Under the pieces are notes generated by a model. It saw only the letters and a list, made by a program, of their open reading frames with translations, did no database searches and was not told the origin of the DNA. DNA of 64,000 bases from Porifericola rhodea (lineage in GTDB: Bacteria > Bacteroidota > Bacteroidia > Cytophagales > Cyclobacteriaceae), in contig NZ_CP119421.1 of NCBI RefSeq assembly GCF_030506305.1, positions 550,354-614,353 of the forward strand. The letters run 5' to 3'. The stretch's first letter is position 1; the number at the start of each line of letters is the position of its first letter. The translations under genes were made by a program, and so were the position numbers. Shown piece after piece: positions 17,342 through 26,098 of this stretch.

Positions 17342-18046
17342 CTAACGTTCTTGCTTCAGTTTTTCTAAAAAGGCCTCACGATATACTTCACCTATGGGTA
17401 TTTCCACTTCCTGGATAAATACTTTTCTCTTCTGAACCAGTGTAATTCGTTCAAAATTGACGATAAAGCTACGATGGACCCGCACAAAACGCTCCGGCAG
17501 TTCATCTGCCAAAGTTTTCATGCTCATCAAAGATACCACAATCTTTTCGTCAGTATGTATTTTCACATAATCTTTTAAGCCTTCTATATAACGAATCTGC
17601 TCATAGCGTACTTTCACTATATCGTAGCCCGATTTCACAAACATATAATCCTTTACTGGGGGGGGGGCCTCTGCTACCGAAGCTGCTGGTATATTAATCT
17701 GCTGATAAGCCTTATTTACCGCCTTTAAAAAGCGCTCAAAAGTAAAAGGCTTCAGCAAATAATCTACTGCATCCAGGTTAAACCCTTCCAGCGCATAATC
17801 TGAGTAAGCCGTGGTAAAAATTACCTTGGGAGCTTTGTCTAAGCTTTTTAAAAACTGCACACCAGAAATTTGTGGCATCTGAATATCCAGAAAGATTAGT
17901 TGTACGTTTTCCTGATGCAGAAGCTCAATCGCCTCTACTGCACTCTGGCAGGTTTTTACCAGTTTTAGAAAGGGAACCTGACTGATAAAGTCTTCCAGTA
18001 CATCCAGCGCTAGTGGCTCATCATCAATAGCAATACAGTTAATCAT
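17342..18046 (-). CDS. LytTR-family response regulator
   Basis: The 234-residue protein has a receiver domain (residues about 1-118) with acidic residues in AIDDEPL, the phospho-acceptor aspartate in IFLDIQMPQ, T in FTTAYSD and K in LLKPF. A short linker rich in A and P leads to a LytTR DNA-binding domain (about 138-234) with KSGYDIVKVRYEQIRYIEGLKDYVKIHT and RVHRSFIVNFERI. It overlaps the histidine-kinase gene by eight bases and precedes tolC by five. The linker is encoded by a run of ten C on the coding strand (G10 at 17658-17667), where a slip would cut the DNA-binding domain off. Confidence 0.93.
   Translation of the reverse strand: MINCIAIDDEPLALDVLEDFISQVPFLKLVKTCQSAVEAIELLHQENVQLIFLDIQMPQISGVQFLKSLDKAPKVIFTTAYSDYALEGFNLDAVDYLLKPFTFERFLKAVNKAYQQINIPAASVAEAPPPVKDYMFVKSGYDIVKVRYEQIRYIEGLKDYVKIHTDEKIVVSLMSMKTLADELPERFVRVHRSFIVNFERITLVQKRKVFIQEVEIPIGEVYREAFLEKLKQER
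17658..17667. repeat. G10 homopolymer inside the LytTR regulator gene
   Basis: Ten consecutive G on the plus strand (C on the coding strand) encode part of A-P-P-P-V in the linker between the receiver and LytTR domains. Runs of this length are prone to slipped-strand mispairing, and each one-base change would frameshift the DNA-binding domain. Confidence 0.9.
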
Positions 18047-19073
18047 CTGATAAAGATAGCTTTAAGTCTACTATAAAAGTATTATTCTCTTCACTTATCC
18101 TGAGCTCGTGGCGATTAGGGTAGAGCAGATCCAGCCTCTTACTGATGTTGTTGAGGCCTATGCCGGAGTGCTTGTCTTTAACATGCCCGTTTTTACTAAA
18201 GGTATTTTTAACGACGAATTCAAGCTCATTACCCCTCACCGTTAGCTGAATAAAGATATTACCCTCCTGCCTGAAGATATCACCATGCTTAAATGCATTT
18301 TCTACGAAGGGTTCTAACAGCATAGGTTCAATCTTTCTGATCTCAATATCACCCTCGGTTTTAAAAGTAATTTCCTTACCCTGCTTTAATCTCAATTTTT
18401 GTAAATCAATATAGTTTTGCAAATGCTCTACTTCTTTGCTAAGGCTGATTTTATCGGCAGTGCTATCGTAAAGCACGTATCGCATCATTTCGGAGAGCAT
18501 GACTATACCTTTAGGAGCATCTTCAGATTTTTTAATGGCCAGCGAATAAATATTATTCAAATTATTGAACAGAAAGTGAGGGTTAATCTGTGATTTGAGC
18601 ATGGCTAGTTCGGAGACCATTTTCTCTTTTTCCATCTCATTCTTCAGGCGCTCATTTCTGAACCATTCTTTGGTCATTTTTAGACCTCCGCTAACCGTAA
18701 GTATGAGCAGACTATGTAAAATAGCTCGGCTTATAACATAGCCAGGGTACCAGTTATGATTACGATAAAATTCCCAGTTCAAAGTTTTTTGTATCCACAG
18801 CGTCGTAAACACCACCAGCGCAACAGCTCCACAAATGGTAAGAATATAGGGGATTACTTTCTTCTTAGCCAAAAGCCTGGGTATAAGAAAAGAGGTGTTG
18901 GAGTAAAAAAGTATGACCAGAAGCACAGTAGATAATAAAGTCCGTAAGGTGAGGTTGGGGTCATCTATAGGCATGCCCAGTAATACAAAGAGTAAAAGCA
19001 CAAAGAGAATCCAGGCCCCTACATGCATGAGCACCAGCCTTAGTGTATATGGAGAGTGAAGAGTTGTAGCCAT
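18039..19073 (-). CDS. LytS/YehU-type sensor histidine kinase
   Basis: The 344-residue protein has four hydrophobic segments in the first 130 residues and then a His_kinase domain. MLKSQINPHFLFNNLNNIYSL holds the phospho-acceptor histidine, and LEPFVENAFKHGD is the N-box of this kinase class. The C-terminal GIGLNNISKRLDLLYP is the G-box. There is no large extracellular sensor, so it may sense a membrane or envelope signal. It overlaps the LytTR regulator, its evident partner. TAATTTTG at 19093-19100 on the minus strand is a possible -7 element, without a clear TTG upstream. Confidence 0.92.
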   Translation of the reverse strand: MATTLHSPYTLRLVLMHVGAWILFVLLLFVLLGMPIDDPNLTLRTLLSTVLLVILFYSNTSFLIPRLLAKKKVIPYILTICGAVALVVFTTLWIQKTLNWEFYRNHNWYPGYVISRAILHSLLILTVSGGLKMTKEWFRNERLKNEMEKEKMVSELAMLKSQINPHFLFNNLNNIYSLAIKKSEDAPKGIVMLSEMMRYVLYDSTADKISLSKEVEHLQNYIDLQKLRLKQGKEITFKTEGDIEIRKIEPMLLEPFVENAFKHGDIFRQEGNIFIQLTVRGNELEFVVKNTFSKNGHVKDKHSGIGLNNISKRLDLLYPNRHELRISEENNTFIVDLKLSLSDD

Positions 19074-19302
19074 AATTTTGATAATACAAAATCAAAATTA
19101 CATTTTCTATACATACATAAGCAGTATATTAGACATAGGCTTGCTTATACTCTATAGATTTACTTAAGAAATAGCTGAAGGGAAGCCAGGAAAAATCAGA
19201 CAGACGCATAATTGGGGCTATTCACCTCCCTGCCAAAAACGTTAACAAAATCATAATACCATTTACTAGAAAAGTCAGGCTATTTTTAGCTTTATTTTAA
19301 GC

Positions 19303-19935
19303 ATGAAGCAATATCAATTTCAAGCAGTTTTTGATAAGTTAGCTAAGTTTGAGGAAGCAAGGATAATACAATACCCCAAGCATCAGTACATCTACCTGCC
19401 CAGTGATCTTAGTCGCAATATGTATGTGTTAGCTAAAGGGGCCATTAAAGTGGGCAGCTACGCAAGCTCCGGACAGGAGGTAACCTTTGACAGCCTGCTG
19501 CCATATGAGTTTTTCGGTAACCTACAGTTTCTGGAAGGCGATTTTTTCACAGAGTTCTCTAAAACGCTGGTGTCTTCTGAAGTATTAGAGATTCCGGTAA
19601 ACACTTTTAAAGAACTTATGCAGCACGATGAAGAGGTTTCTACGTGGTTTCATAAGGTGAGCACTATGCGTTGGTGGCGAGCAGAAAACCGCCTTTTTTT
19701 GATAGCTTCAGAAAAGCCCGAGGCCCGCATGAAGCAGATACTCTCTATGTTGGAACAAGATATTGTAGACCTGGCAGGGCGCCACTATACACTTACAGAG
19801 CTACTTACATATCAGGATGTAGCAGACCTGAGCGGATTAAGCAGGCAGTCGGTAGCCCGCCTCCATAAAACACTTTTTGCGCAAAAAAAAGCCGGACAGA
19901 TTAAGATTTCATCAAACATTTTTCCTCAATGTTAG
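19303..19935 (+). CDS. Crp/Fnr-family transcriptional regulator
   Basis: The 210-residue protein has an N-terminal cyclic-nucleotide-binding-like beta-roll (YPKHQYIYLPSDLSRNMYVLAKGAIKVG...GQEVTFDSLLPYEFFG is split here by other residues) and a C-terminal winged helix with LTYQDVADLSGLSRQSVARLHKTL as the helix-turn-helix. There are no cysteine clusters of the Fnr type, and the cAMP-binding residues of Crp are not evident, so the ligand is unknown. It lies about 100 bp before the TonB receptor on the same strand and may control it; that is inference. Confidence 0.9.
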   Translation: MKQYQFQAVFDKLAKFEEARIIQYPKHQYIYLPSDLSRNMYVLAKGAIKVGSYASSGQEVTFDSLLPYEFFGNLQFLEGDFFTEFSKTLVSSEVLEIPVNTFKELMQHDEEVSTWFHKVSTMRWWRAENRLFLIASEKPEARMKQILSMLEQDIVDLAGRHYTLTELLTYQDVADLSGLSRQSVARLHKTLFAQKKAGQIKISSNIFPQC

Positions 19936-19950
19936 CAAACTGTTAGCTCG

Positions 19951-19979
19951 TTGTTATCTTCACTTAACTGTTAAATTTT
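19951..19979 (+). promoter_or_regulatory. Candidate promoter of the TonB receptor gene
   Basis: TTG, 18 bases and TAAATTTT match the Bacteroidota promoter with one mismatch in the last base. It leaves a leader of about 50 bases before the ATG at 20038. Confidence 0.4.
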
Positions 19980-20037
19980 AACATTTCTCTACAGGCTTTC
20001 CTCTCTAGTATTGCGGCGAATTTTAAACAACAATACT

Positions 20038-23000
20038 ATGAGAAAAGCTTACTTTTTATCCCTCCTATTGTGTTGTATTACAACACTTTACACTCATACT
20101 TTTGCACAGTCTACCGATGCTTCGGTTACCGGAATTGTCCGCTCTATGGACGATGGTGAGCTACCCGGAGCCACCGTAATGATACGCAACGAATCTACCG
20201 GATTTGAGACCGGTACTGTAACCAATGTCAATGGAAAATATAATGTACAACAGCTACCTTTGGGTGGGCCATACACCATTTCAGCATCTTTTGTAGGATT
20301 TGGCGAAATTCAGAAAAAAGGTTTTCACATCAACCAGGGTGACCAGCTGGTAATTGATTTTTCTCTGAGCCAGGCTTCTACCGAACTGGAAGAGATTGTG
20401 ATCAGCGATCAGGACCTACGCTCACGTATACAGCGCGAAGGTAATGCTCTGGCCATAAATGCCGAACGTATAGAGAACCTACCTATTGAAGGACGAAACT
20501 TTACCGGGCTTACCAGCCTGTCTCCGCTACAAGGAGGGGGAAGCATCAACCTGGGCGGTCAGCGCCGCACCTCTACTAATGTAACGCTGGATGGTGTAAA
20601 CGCAAGAAACCAGCTTACTGCCGGAGAGATCGGAAGAGGTCCCTACACAGTATCTATTGAGGCGATCCGTGAATTTGAAGTAGCTACCAATGTGTATGAC
20701 GTTACTCAGGGCCGCCAGGCAGGGGGTTCTTTAAATGCAGTAACTAAATCAGGAACTAACAAATTAGAAGGTAGCGCCTTTGTTTATCATAGAAATGATG
20801 CCCTCTCCAGCCAGGTAGATATCAGAGGTAATGAACGCGATCAGGACTTCTACAACTACCAGTGGGGCTTTAGCCTGGGTGGCCCTATCGTCAAAGATAA
20901 AGTGCACTACTTTGTTACTTTTGACCGCCAGGATGCCGGCGAGCCCGTATTTATTGCAGATATTAATAATGAGAATGACGAAAGCCGTCTTGGTATTCGT
21001 CAGGATACCCTTCAGAAATTTATTAACATTGCTCGCCAGAAGTATGGCGTAGCTGATGAACAGCAGGTAGGCGAATTTTCTCGCAAAACAATAGCAAATA
21101 CCATCTTTGCCCGTATTGACTGGCAGCTGAACAACAAGCATAAACTTACCCTTAGAAACAACTATACCAATTGGGAAAACCCTCTTAGTATTTTTGACAA
21201 CGCTGATATTGAGTTAGCAGAATCGGTCGGTAGCTTTGAGTCTAATGAAAATAGTTTACTGCTCTCTTTACGCTCAAACCTTAAGCCTACACTCACCAAT
21301 GAGCTTAAGCTACAGTACCAAAGAGCAGAGCGTGCTTTTGGGCCTAACCCTCAGCTTCCGTTCAGCAATATTCCTCGTGCTATTGTAAATGTTACTTCTC
21401 CTTTCCCGACTGAGGATAATCCGGACGCAACCCGTACTCGCGAAGTACAGATTGGTGGTCAACGTTATTCTCCCGAGACTAACCTTGAGCATCAATTTCA
21501 GTTAGTCAACACGACTTATCTACAAGCTGGTAAGTTCAACTTTACCTTCGGCACGGATAATATGATCACCTACCTGGAAACACTACTGTCTAACGAGCAG
21601 AATGGTCGTTTCTTCTTTTCCAGCCTGGAAGACTTTGATAATCTGAACCCTTTCCGTTATGCTCGTGAGGTACCTTTGCAGGGCTTACCCATAGTAAAGC
21701 AGACTGTACTGGATATGTCACTTTTTGGTCAGGTAGAGTATGACATCACACCCAACCTGAATGCAATGTTTGGTTTGCGCTACGATGTAACTGCCTTTCT
21801 GGATGATGCTGCTTACAACCCTACACTGGATAATGAACTGGGTATACGTACTGATAATAAAATTGTAGACTGGAACAACATACAACCTCGCTTTCAGGCA
21901 ACCTGGGATGTACAGGGTAGCGGCAACAACTTTATCAAACTGGGTGGTGGTATCTTCTCAGCACAACCGCACTACTACGCGCAGGTAAATAACATACAGA
22001 ACAGTGGGGTGCTACTGGGTGCAGTTGACGTTAGCGGCGATCAGGTACCTGAGCCAGACTTTGTAGGCTATCGCGAAAACCCCGATACTGCTCCGGGCAT
22101 TCCAGAGGGCGCTGATGTTATATCTACCATCAATGCTGTAAGCGATGATTTTGAAGTACCTTCTACCTTTAAGGCTAACCTAAGTTATACGCACCTCTTC
22201 TCTGATCGCTTTAGCATGACTATCAACGGACTTATTAGCCATACCTGGAACAACTACGTATATCAGGAGCGCAATCTGGTTGACGAACCTTATTTCCGTA
22301 TTGAAGAGGAGGCTAATCGCGGGGTGTACGTACCGGCATATACCATAGATGAAAGAGGCCGAAACAACTGGCTGGACTCTCGTAAGTCTACCAATTTGGG
22401 GCGTGTGCTGGAGCTTAACTCCGATGGCAAAATGGAACAGATGGCATTAGTTCTGGAACTAAACTATCGTATAGGTAAGGATGGGTCTTTGCAAACCAGC
22501 TACACCTGGAATCGTGCTAAAGACAACTCATCTTACAATTGTTGTGTAGCCAATACTTCTACCTTCTTACCCGTAAAAGACGACCCACGTGCTTTAAACT
22601 GGGGATTTGCAGACAGCCACTTTGATAACAAGCTGGTAGTTAACTTCCTAAGCCCCTCGTTCTACGGATTCTCTCTGGGGGCTACAGTAGTAGGTACTGG
22701 CGGTACGCGTTACTCATTTTTAGTATCGGGTAGCGGCAGTAGCTTAAACGGTGACTTCAACCTAAGGAATGATCTGGCCTATGTATACGATCCTAACGAC
22801 CCTGCTACACCAGAAAATATTAGAGAAGGTATACTAAGCATACTCAATGACGAACAGATTTCTGAGTCTACCAAAGACTACCTCAAAGACAATTTTGGAA
22901 GGATAGCTGATCGTAATGCAGGAGTTAATCCATTCTTCGCTACTATGGACCTTCGCCTGATCAAGAAGGTAACTCTAGTAGACAATCACTCACTGGAGTT

Positions 23001-23208
23001 TACGGCCGATATGTTCAACTTCACAAACTTCCTGAACGAAAAGTGGGGAGCCAACAACGAACTAGGCAGCAGCCAGAATCTGCTTCAGATTCAGGGTTTT
23101 GACCAGACCACCCAAACTTACCAGTACGACGTGCAAAGTGGTGTAGGTACCAAACCTATTAATGGTACACCCTGGAGATTACAGCTGGGAGTACGCTACA
23201 GCTTCTAA
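20038..23208 (+). CDS. Oar-like TonB-dependent receptor with carboxypeptidase-regulatory domain
   Basis: The protein (1056 residues from the ATG at 20038) begins with a signal peptide MRKAYFLSLLLCC and cleavage near FAQ. A carboxypeptidase-regulatory-like beta-sandwich follows (VTGIVRSMDDGELPGATVMI...). The plug region has IENLPIEGRNFTGLTSLSP and TLDGVNARNQL, and then a long barrel ends with the aromatic LQLGVRYSF. This order is that of Oar-type outer-membrane proteins, which differ from SusC and often have no SusD partner; none is seen here. The transported substrate is unknown. A TTG nine codons upstream is a possible but less likely start, because it would push the signal peptide inward. 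A terminator at 23230 separates it from the next gene. Confidence 0.88.
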   Translation: MRKAYFLSLLLCCITTLYTHTFAQSTDASVTGIVRSMDDGELPGATVMIRNESTGFETGTVTNVNGKYNVQQLPLGGPYTISASFVGFGEIQKKGFHINQGDQLVIDFSLSQASTELEEIVISDQDLRSRIQREGNALAINAERIENLPIEGRNFTGLTSLSPLQGGGSINLGGQRRTSTNVTLDGVNARNQLTAGEIGRGPYTVSIEAIREFEVATNVYDVTQGRQAGGSLNAVTKSGTNKLEGSAFVYHRNDALSSQVDIRGNERDQDFYNYQWGFSLGGPIVKDKVHYFVTFDRQDAGEPVFIADINNENDESRLGIRQDTLQKFINIARQKYGVADEQQVGEFSRKTIANTIFARIDWQLNNKHKLTLRNNYTNWENPLSIFDNADIELAESVGSFESNENSLLLSLRSNLKPTLTNELKLQYQRAERAFGPNPQLPFSNIPRAIVNVTSPFPTEDNPDATRTREVQIGGQRYSPETNLEHQFQLVNTTYLQAGKFNFTFGTDNMITYLETLLSNEQNGRFFFSSLEDFDNLNPFRYAREVPLQGLPIVKQTVLDMSLFGQVEYDITPNLNAMFGLRYDVTAFLDDAAYNPTLDNELGIRTDNKIVDWNNIQPRFQATWDVQGSGNNFIKLGGGIFSAQPHYYAQVNNIQNSGVLLGAVDVSGDQVPEPDFVGYRENPDTAPGIPEGADVISTINAVSDDFEVPSTFKANLSYTHLFSDRFSMTINGLISHTWNNYVYQERNLVDEPYFRIEEEANRGVYVPAYTIDERGRNNWLDSRKSTNLGRVLELNSDGKMEQMALVLELNYRIGKDGSLQTSYTWNRAKDNSSYNCCVANTSTFLPVKDDPRALNWGFADSHFDNKLVVNFLSPSFYGFSLGATVVGTGGTRYSFLVSGSGSSLNGDFNLRNDLAYVYDPNDPATPENIREGILSILNDEQISESTKDYLKDNFGRIADRNAGVNPFFATMDLRLIKKVTLVDNHSLEFTADMFNFTNFLNEKWGANNELGSSQNLLQIQGFDQTTQTYQYDVQSGVGTKPINGTPWRLQLGVRYSF

Positions 23209-23229
23209 CTTTATTTCTTGCTTGTTACC

Positions 23230-23264
23230 AGAAAGTCTTAGTCTTCTAAGGCTTTCTTTTTTTG
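23230..23264 (+). terminator. Terminator after the TonB receptor gene
   Basis: AGAAAGTCTTAG pairs with CTAAGGCTTTCT (one G-U) around a four-base loop, followed by a run of T. It probably limits read-through into the phosphodiesterase gene. Confidence 0.85.
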
Positions 23265-23300
23265 TCCTGATCTGAAAATTACACAACACAACTAATATAC

Positions 23301-24653
23301 ATGATGAACAGATTCTTAAACCTATGCTTGCTCTTATGCCTTGCACTCAATACTTATGCTCAAAAAGAGCGTCCCTCTTCCCACGTAGTACTTATTTCGG
23401 TAGATGGGTTTCGTCCTGAGTTTTATCAGGAAGAAAAATGGCCTGCGCCTAACCTCAAGCAGATGGCCGAAAAAGGAGTTTCAGCCTCTGGGGTACGTGG
23501 GGTTTTTCCCTCAGTCACTTACCCTTCTCACACTACCATTATCACCGGAGCTAAACCTCTGGACCACGGTGTTTATTACAATTCGCCTTTTGAGCCTGAG
23601 GGCCAGACGGGCAGGTGGTACTGGGAGAGTGAACTAATTCAGGTGCCCACCCTATGGGATGCTGTACGCGATGCCGGCCTTATAAGTGCCAGCTTCATCT
23701 GGCCGGTATCTGTAGGGGCTCCCGTAGACTACAACATTCCTGAGGTGTGGTCATTAGAAAAAGGCTATGGGGGTATACAATCTATCCGTGATCATCAGCA
23801 ACCCAAAGGCTTTTTAGAAGAAATGGAAAAAGAGGTTCTGGGTCAGGTAAATGAGCGTACTTTTAATGGAGACTACCTTAACCGAGAAGATAGAAGTGGC
23901 GAAATGGCGGCCTACGTGCTGGAAACCTATAAGCCTAACCTGATTACTCTGCACCTGATTGCTGCTGACCATTTTCAGCATGAAGAGGGTCGTGATGGGG
24001 AAAAAGTATATCTCGCCATTGGTGCTATAGACCGTGCCATTGGTAAAATTAAAGAAGCCGCCGAAAGAGCTGGCATACTGGATAAAACCACTTTTATCAT
24101 TACCGGAGATCATGGTTTTGTAGACATACACGCGGCACTGGCACCCAACGTATGGTTGGCAGAGGCCGGGCTACTGGAAGACAAAGATGACCGGGGCAAC
24201 TGGAAAGCGGCCTTTCATACTTCTGGAGCCTCTGCATTTTTACACCTGAAAAACCCAGACGACAACAAAACGGCCAAGCAGGTAAAACAAATATTGCAAA
24301 ACCTACCTCAAAATTACCGTAAGCTTTTCCGTGTAGTAGAGCGAGAAGAGTTGGATCAGGTAGGATCTGACCCAAATGCTGTTTTAGCCCTTGCTCCAAT
24401 GCCTGGTATTGCTATGTCCTCCTCTGCTTCGGGTGAGGCTCTTAGAAAAGCAAAAGGTGGCACCCATGGATTTTATCCAGACTTTAAAGAGATAGAAACA
24501 GGTCTGGTAGCCTGGGGTGCAGGCATAGAAGAAGCAAAGCAGCTTACTACCATTGGCCTGGAGGATATCGCCCCTATCGTATCCCACCTGCTTCTGCTGG
24601 ATTTTAAGCCTAAAGCTGGCGTACTTTACCCTGGTATTGTTAAAGAGCAATAA
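23301..24653 (+). CDS. Secreted type I phosphodiesterase / nucleotide pyrophosphatase
   Basis: The 450-residue protein has a signal peptide (LNLCLLLCLALNTYA) and an alkaline-phosphatase-superfamily domain of the NPP type. Visible metal and catalytic residues are D in ISVDGFRPEF, the nucleophile T in PSVTYPSHTT, D and H in AADHFQHEEG, DH in TGDHGFVD, and H in GGTHGFYPD. Such enzymes split nucleotide pyrophosphates or phosphodiesters in the periplasm or outside the cell. It follows the Oar-like receptor on the same strand, which could suggest joint phosphate or nucleotide scavenging, although a terminator lies between. Confidence 0.92.
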   Translation: MMNRFLNLCLLLCLALNTYAQKERPSSHVVLISVDGFRPEFYQEEKWPAPNLKQMAEKGVSASGVRGVFPSVTYPSHTTIITGAKPLDHGVYYNSPFEPEGQTGRWYWESELIQVPTLWDAVRDAGLISASFIWPVSVGAPVDYNIPEVWSLEKGYGGIQSIRDHQQPKGFLEEMEKEVLGQVNERTFNGDYLNREDRSGEMAAYVLETYKPNLITLHLIAADHFQHEEGRDGEKVYLAIGAIDRAIGKIKEAAERAGILDKTTFIITGDHGFVDIHAALAPNVWLAEAGLLEDKDDRGNWKAAFHTSGASAFLHLKNPDDNKTAKQVKQILQNLPQNYRKLFRVVEREELDQVGSDPNAVLALAPMPGIAMSSSASGEALRKAKGGTHGFYPDFKEIETGLVAWGAGIEEAKQLTTIGLEDIAPIVSHLLLLDFKPKAGVLYPGIVKEQ

Positions 24654-24664
24654 CAAAAAAATGT

Positions 24665-24695
24665 AGAGCTACGCCTGAAAAAGCGTAGCTCTTTA
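24665..24695. terminator. Bidirectional terminator
   Basis: AGAGCTACGC pairs with GCGTAGCTCT around an eight-base loop, with A-rich DNA on the left and T-rich on the right. It lies between the convergent phosphodiesterase and PBP4-type genes. Confidence 0.8.
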
Positions 24696-24699
24696 TGAT

Positions 24700-26061
24700 T
24701 TAGTAGTTCAGGTAAATATCCTGTAATATTTTTTCCATCTCCTGCTTAAGGGGACGGGTAGAAGTAATGTAATTGTTGTGCAAAAAACTGAATATGAGCT
24801 TTTTGCCCGACTTTGTAAAAATATACCCGCTGAGGGCAGACTTGTTGCTAAGTGTACCTGTTTTAGCAAACACAAAAGGTTCACCGCCTTCCGGGTTTTC
24901 ATACCAGTATCGGATAGAGCCACTCTCTCCCCCTGCCGGAAATATATCTTTGATACGCTCATTGCCTAACTCTTTATCTACTTTTTGTAAGAGGCTAACA
25001 ATGCTACGAGGTGTCTGTAAATTATAACGCGAAAGGCCAGAGCCATCTACCCATATAGGCTCATCGGGTAAGTCGTTGAGATAATGTTTCTTCACATATT
25101 TAATAGTCCAGTCAGTGCTGAGTGTATCTCTAAAAACTGAGGAGCAGAGTGTAAGTAGCTGTTCTGCAAAAAAGTTATCGCTGCTCTGCATCATACGTTT
25201 GTACACACTATCTACCGGAAGGCTATATAATTTCTGCGTAAATACCGGAAAGCTGTTGTTTTCAAATTGTGCTGCTTTCATAAGCTGTACTGCCCTCTTT
25301 AAAGTATCGGAAAGAAGACGAACGGTAAGCTCGTCCGACTGTATAAAAGGCACATCACGGTCATAACTTAAACTATCGGGCTTGGGCGCATAAGAAAAGT
25401 AGTTATCGTATTGGTTGCGAAACACCCGATAAGGTGAAGCGGGATCAGGGGTACCATCCACATAACTGGTGAAAAAAGCAGGACTTACCAGTGGTTTGTT
25501 AAAGCCTTCCATAAAGTTGAAACGCACAATATTACCATAGAGCGGAAAAACAGATTTCTCTGGAGAATAGTAAAAGTTATAGTCGCTCCAGGCCCAGCCG
25601 GGACCAAAATACTTATCTTGCGTGGGGCGAGGTACATATATTAGTTTCTCCTTTCTGCTTTTCAGAAAATGATACACCTGCCCATTATAGGTGGTATCCA
25701 GGTCAGCAATATCGGGGTGCAGAAAAGTAGGGTCGCCTGTGCCGGTAAACAGCAGACTATCTCCCTGCAACTGGTATTCTAAAGCCGGAATAGAATCTCC
25801 CAATAGTTTCAGAGAAGCATAAAGGGTGAAGATTTTGGTATTAGATGCCGGAGTATAGTACTTATCCGACTGATACTCATACACCATCTCTTCTCGCTCA
25901 GTATCGTAAAGGGCAAAGCCGGTAAAATTGGTTTCAAATACCGGAGACTCCGCTACCGCCTGTTTGAGCTGCCGGCTGCTTACCCCTGGCCGGGGGCTAC
26001 AGGCATTGGCAATCACACAAAAAAACAGAATACTAAAAGCGTGAAGAGGCTGCAACTTCAT
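24700..26061 (-). CDS. dacB: D-Ala-D-Ala carboxypeptidase/endopeptidase, PBP4 (DacB) type lipoprotein
   Basis: The 453-residue protein has a lipoprotein signal ending in ANAC, so it is probably anchored to a membrane by its cysteine. The penicillin-binding motifs of the S13 family are present: S-x-x-K in TPASNTKIFTLYASL near residue 73, S-x-N in MQSSDNFFAEQLL near residue 298, and KTG in FAKTGTLSNKSALSGY near residue 405. It should cleave D-Ala-D-Ala or peptide cross-links in peptidoglycan. The lipid anchor is less usual than the soluble periplasmic form of E. coli DacB. Confidence 0.9.
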   Translation of the reverse strand: MKLQPLHAFSILFFCVIANACSPRPGVSSRQLKQAVAESPVFETNFTGFALYDTEREEMVYEYQSDKYYTPASNTKIFTLYASLKLLGDSIPALEYQLQGDSLLFTGTGDPTFLHPDIADLDTTYNGQVYHFLKSRKEKLIYVPRPTQDKYFGPGWAWSDYNFYYSPEKSVFPLYGNIVRFNFMEGFNKPLVSPAFFTSYVDGTPDPASPYRVFRNQYDNYFSYAPKPDSLSYDRDVPFIQSDELTVRLLSDTLKRAVQLMKAAQFENNSFPVFTQKLYSLPVDSVYKRMMQSSDNFFAEQLLTLCSSVFRDTLSTDWTIKYVKKHYLNDLPDEPIWVDGSGLSRYNLQTPRSIVSLLQKVDKELGNERIKDIFPAGGESGSIRYWYENPEGGEPFVFAKTGTLSNKSALSGYIFTKSGKKLIFSFLHNNYITSTRPLKQEMEKILQDIYLNY

Positions 26062-26098
26062 AGGTTAATAAAGAGGTTAGGTTTGGCTAGTCAGTTAA

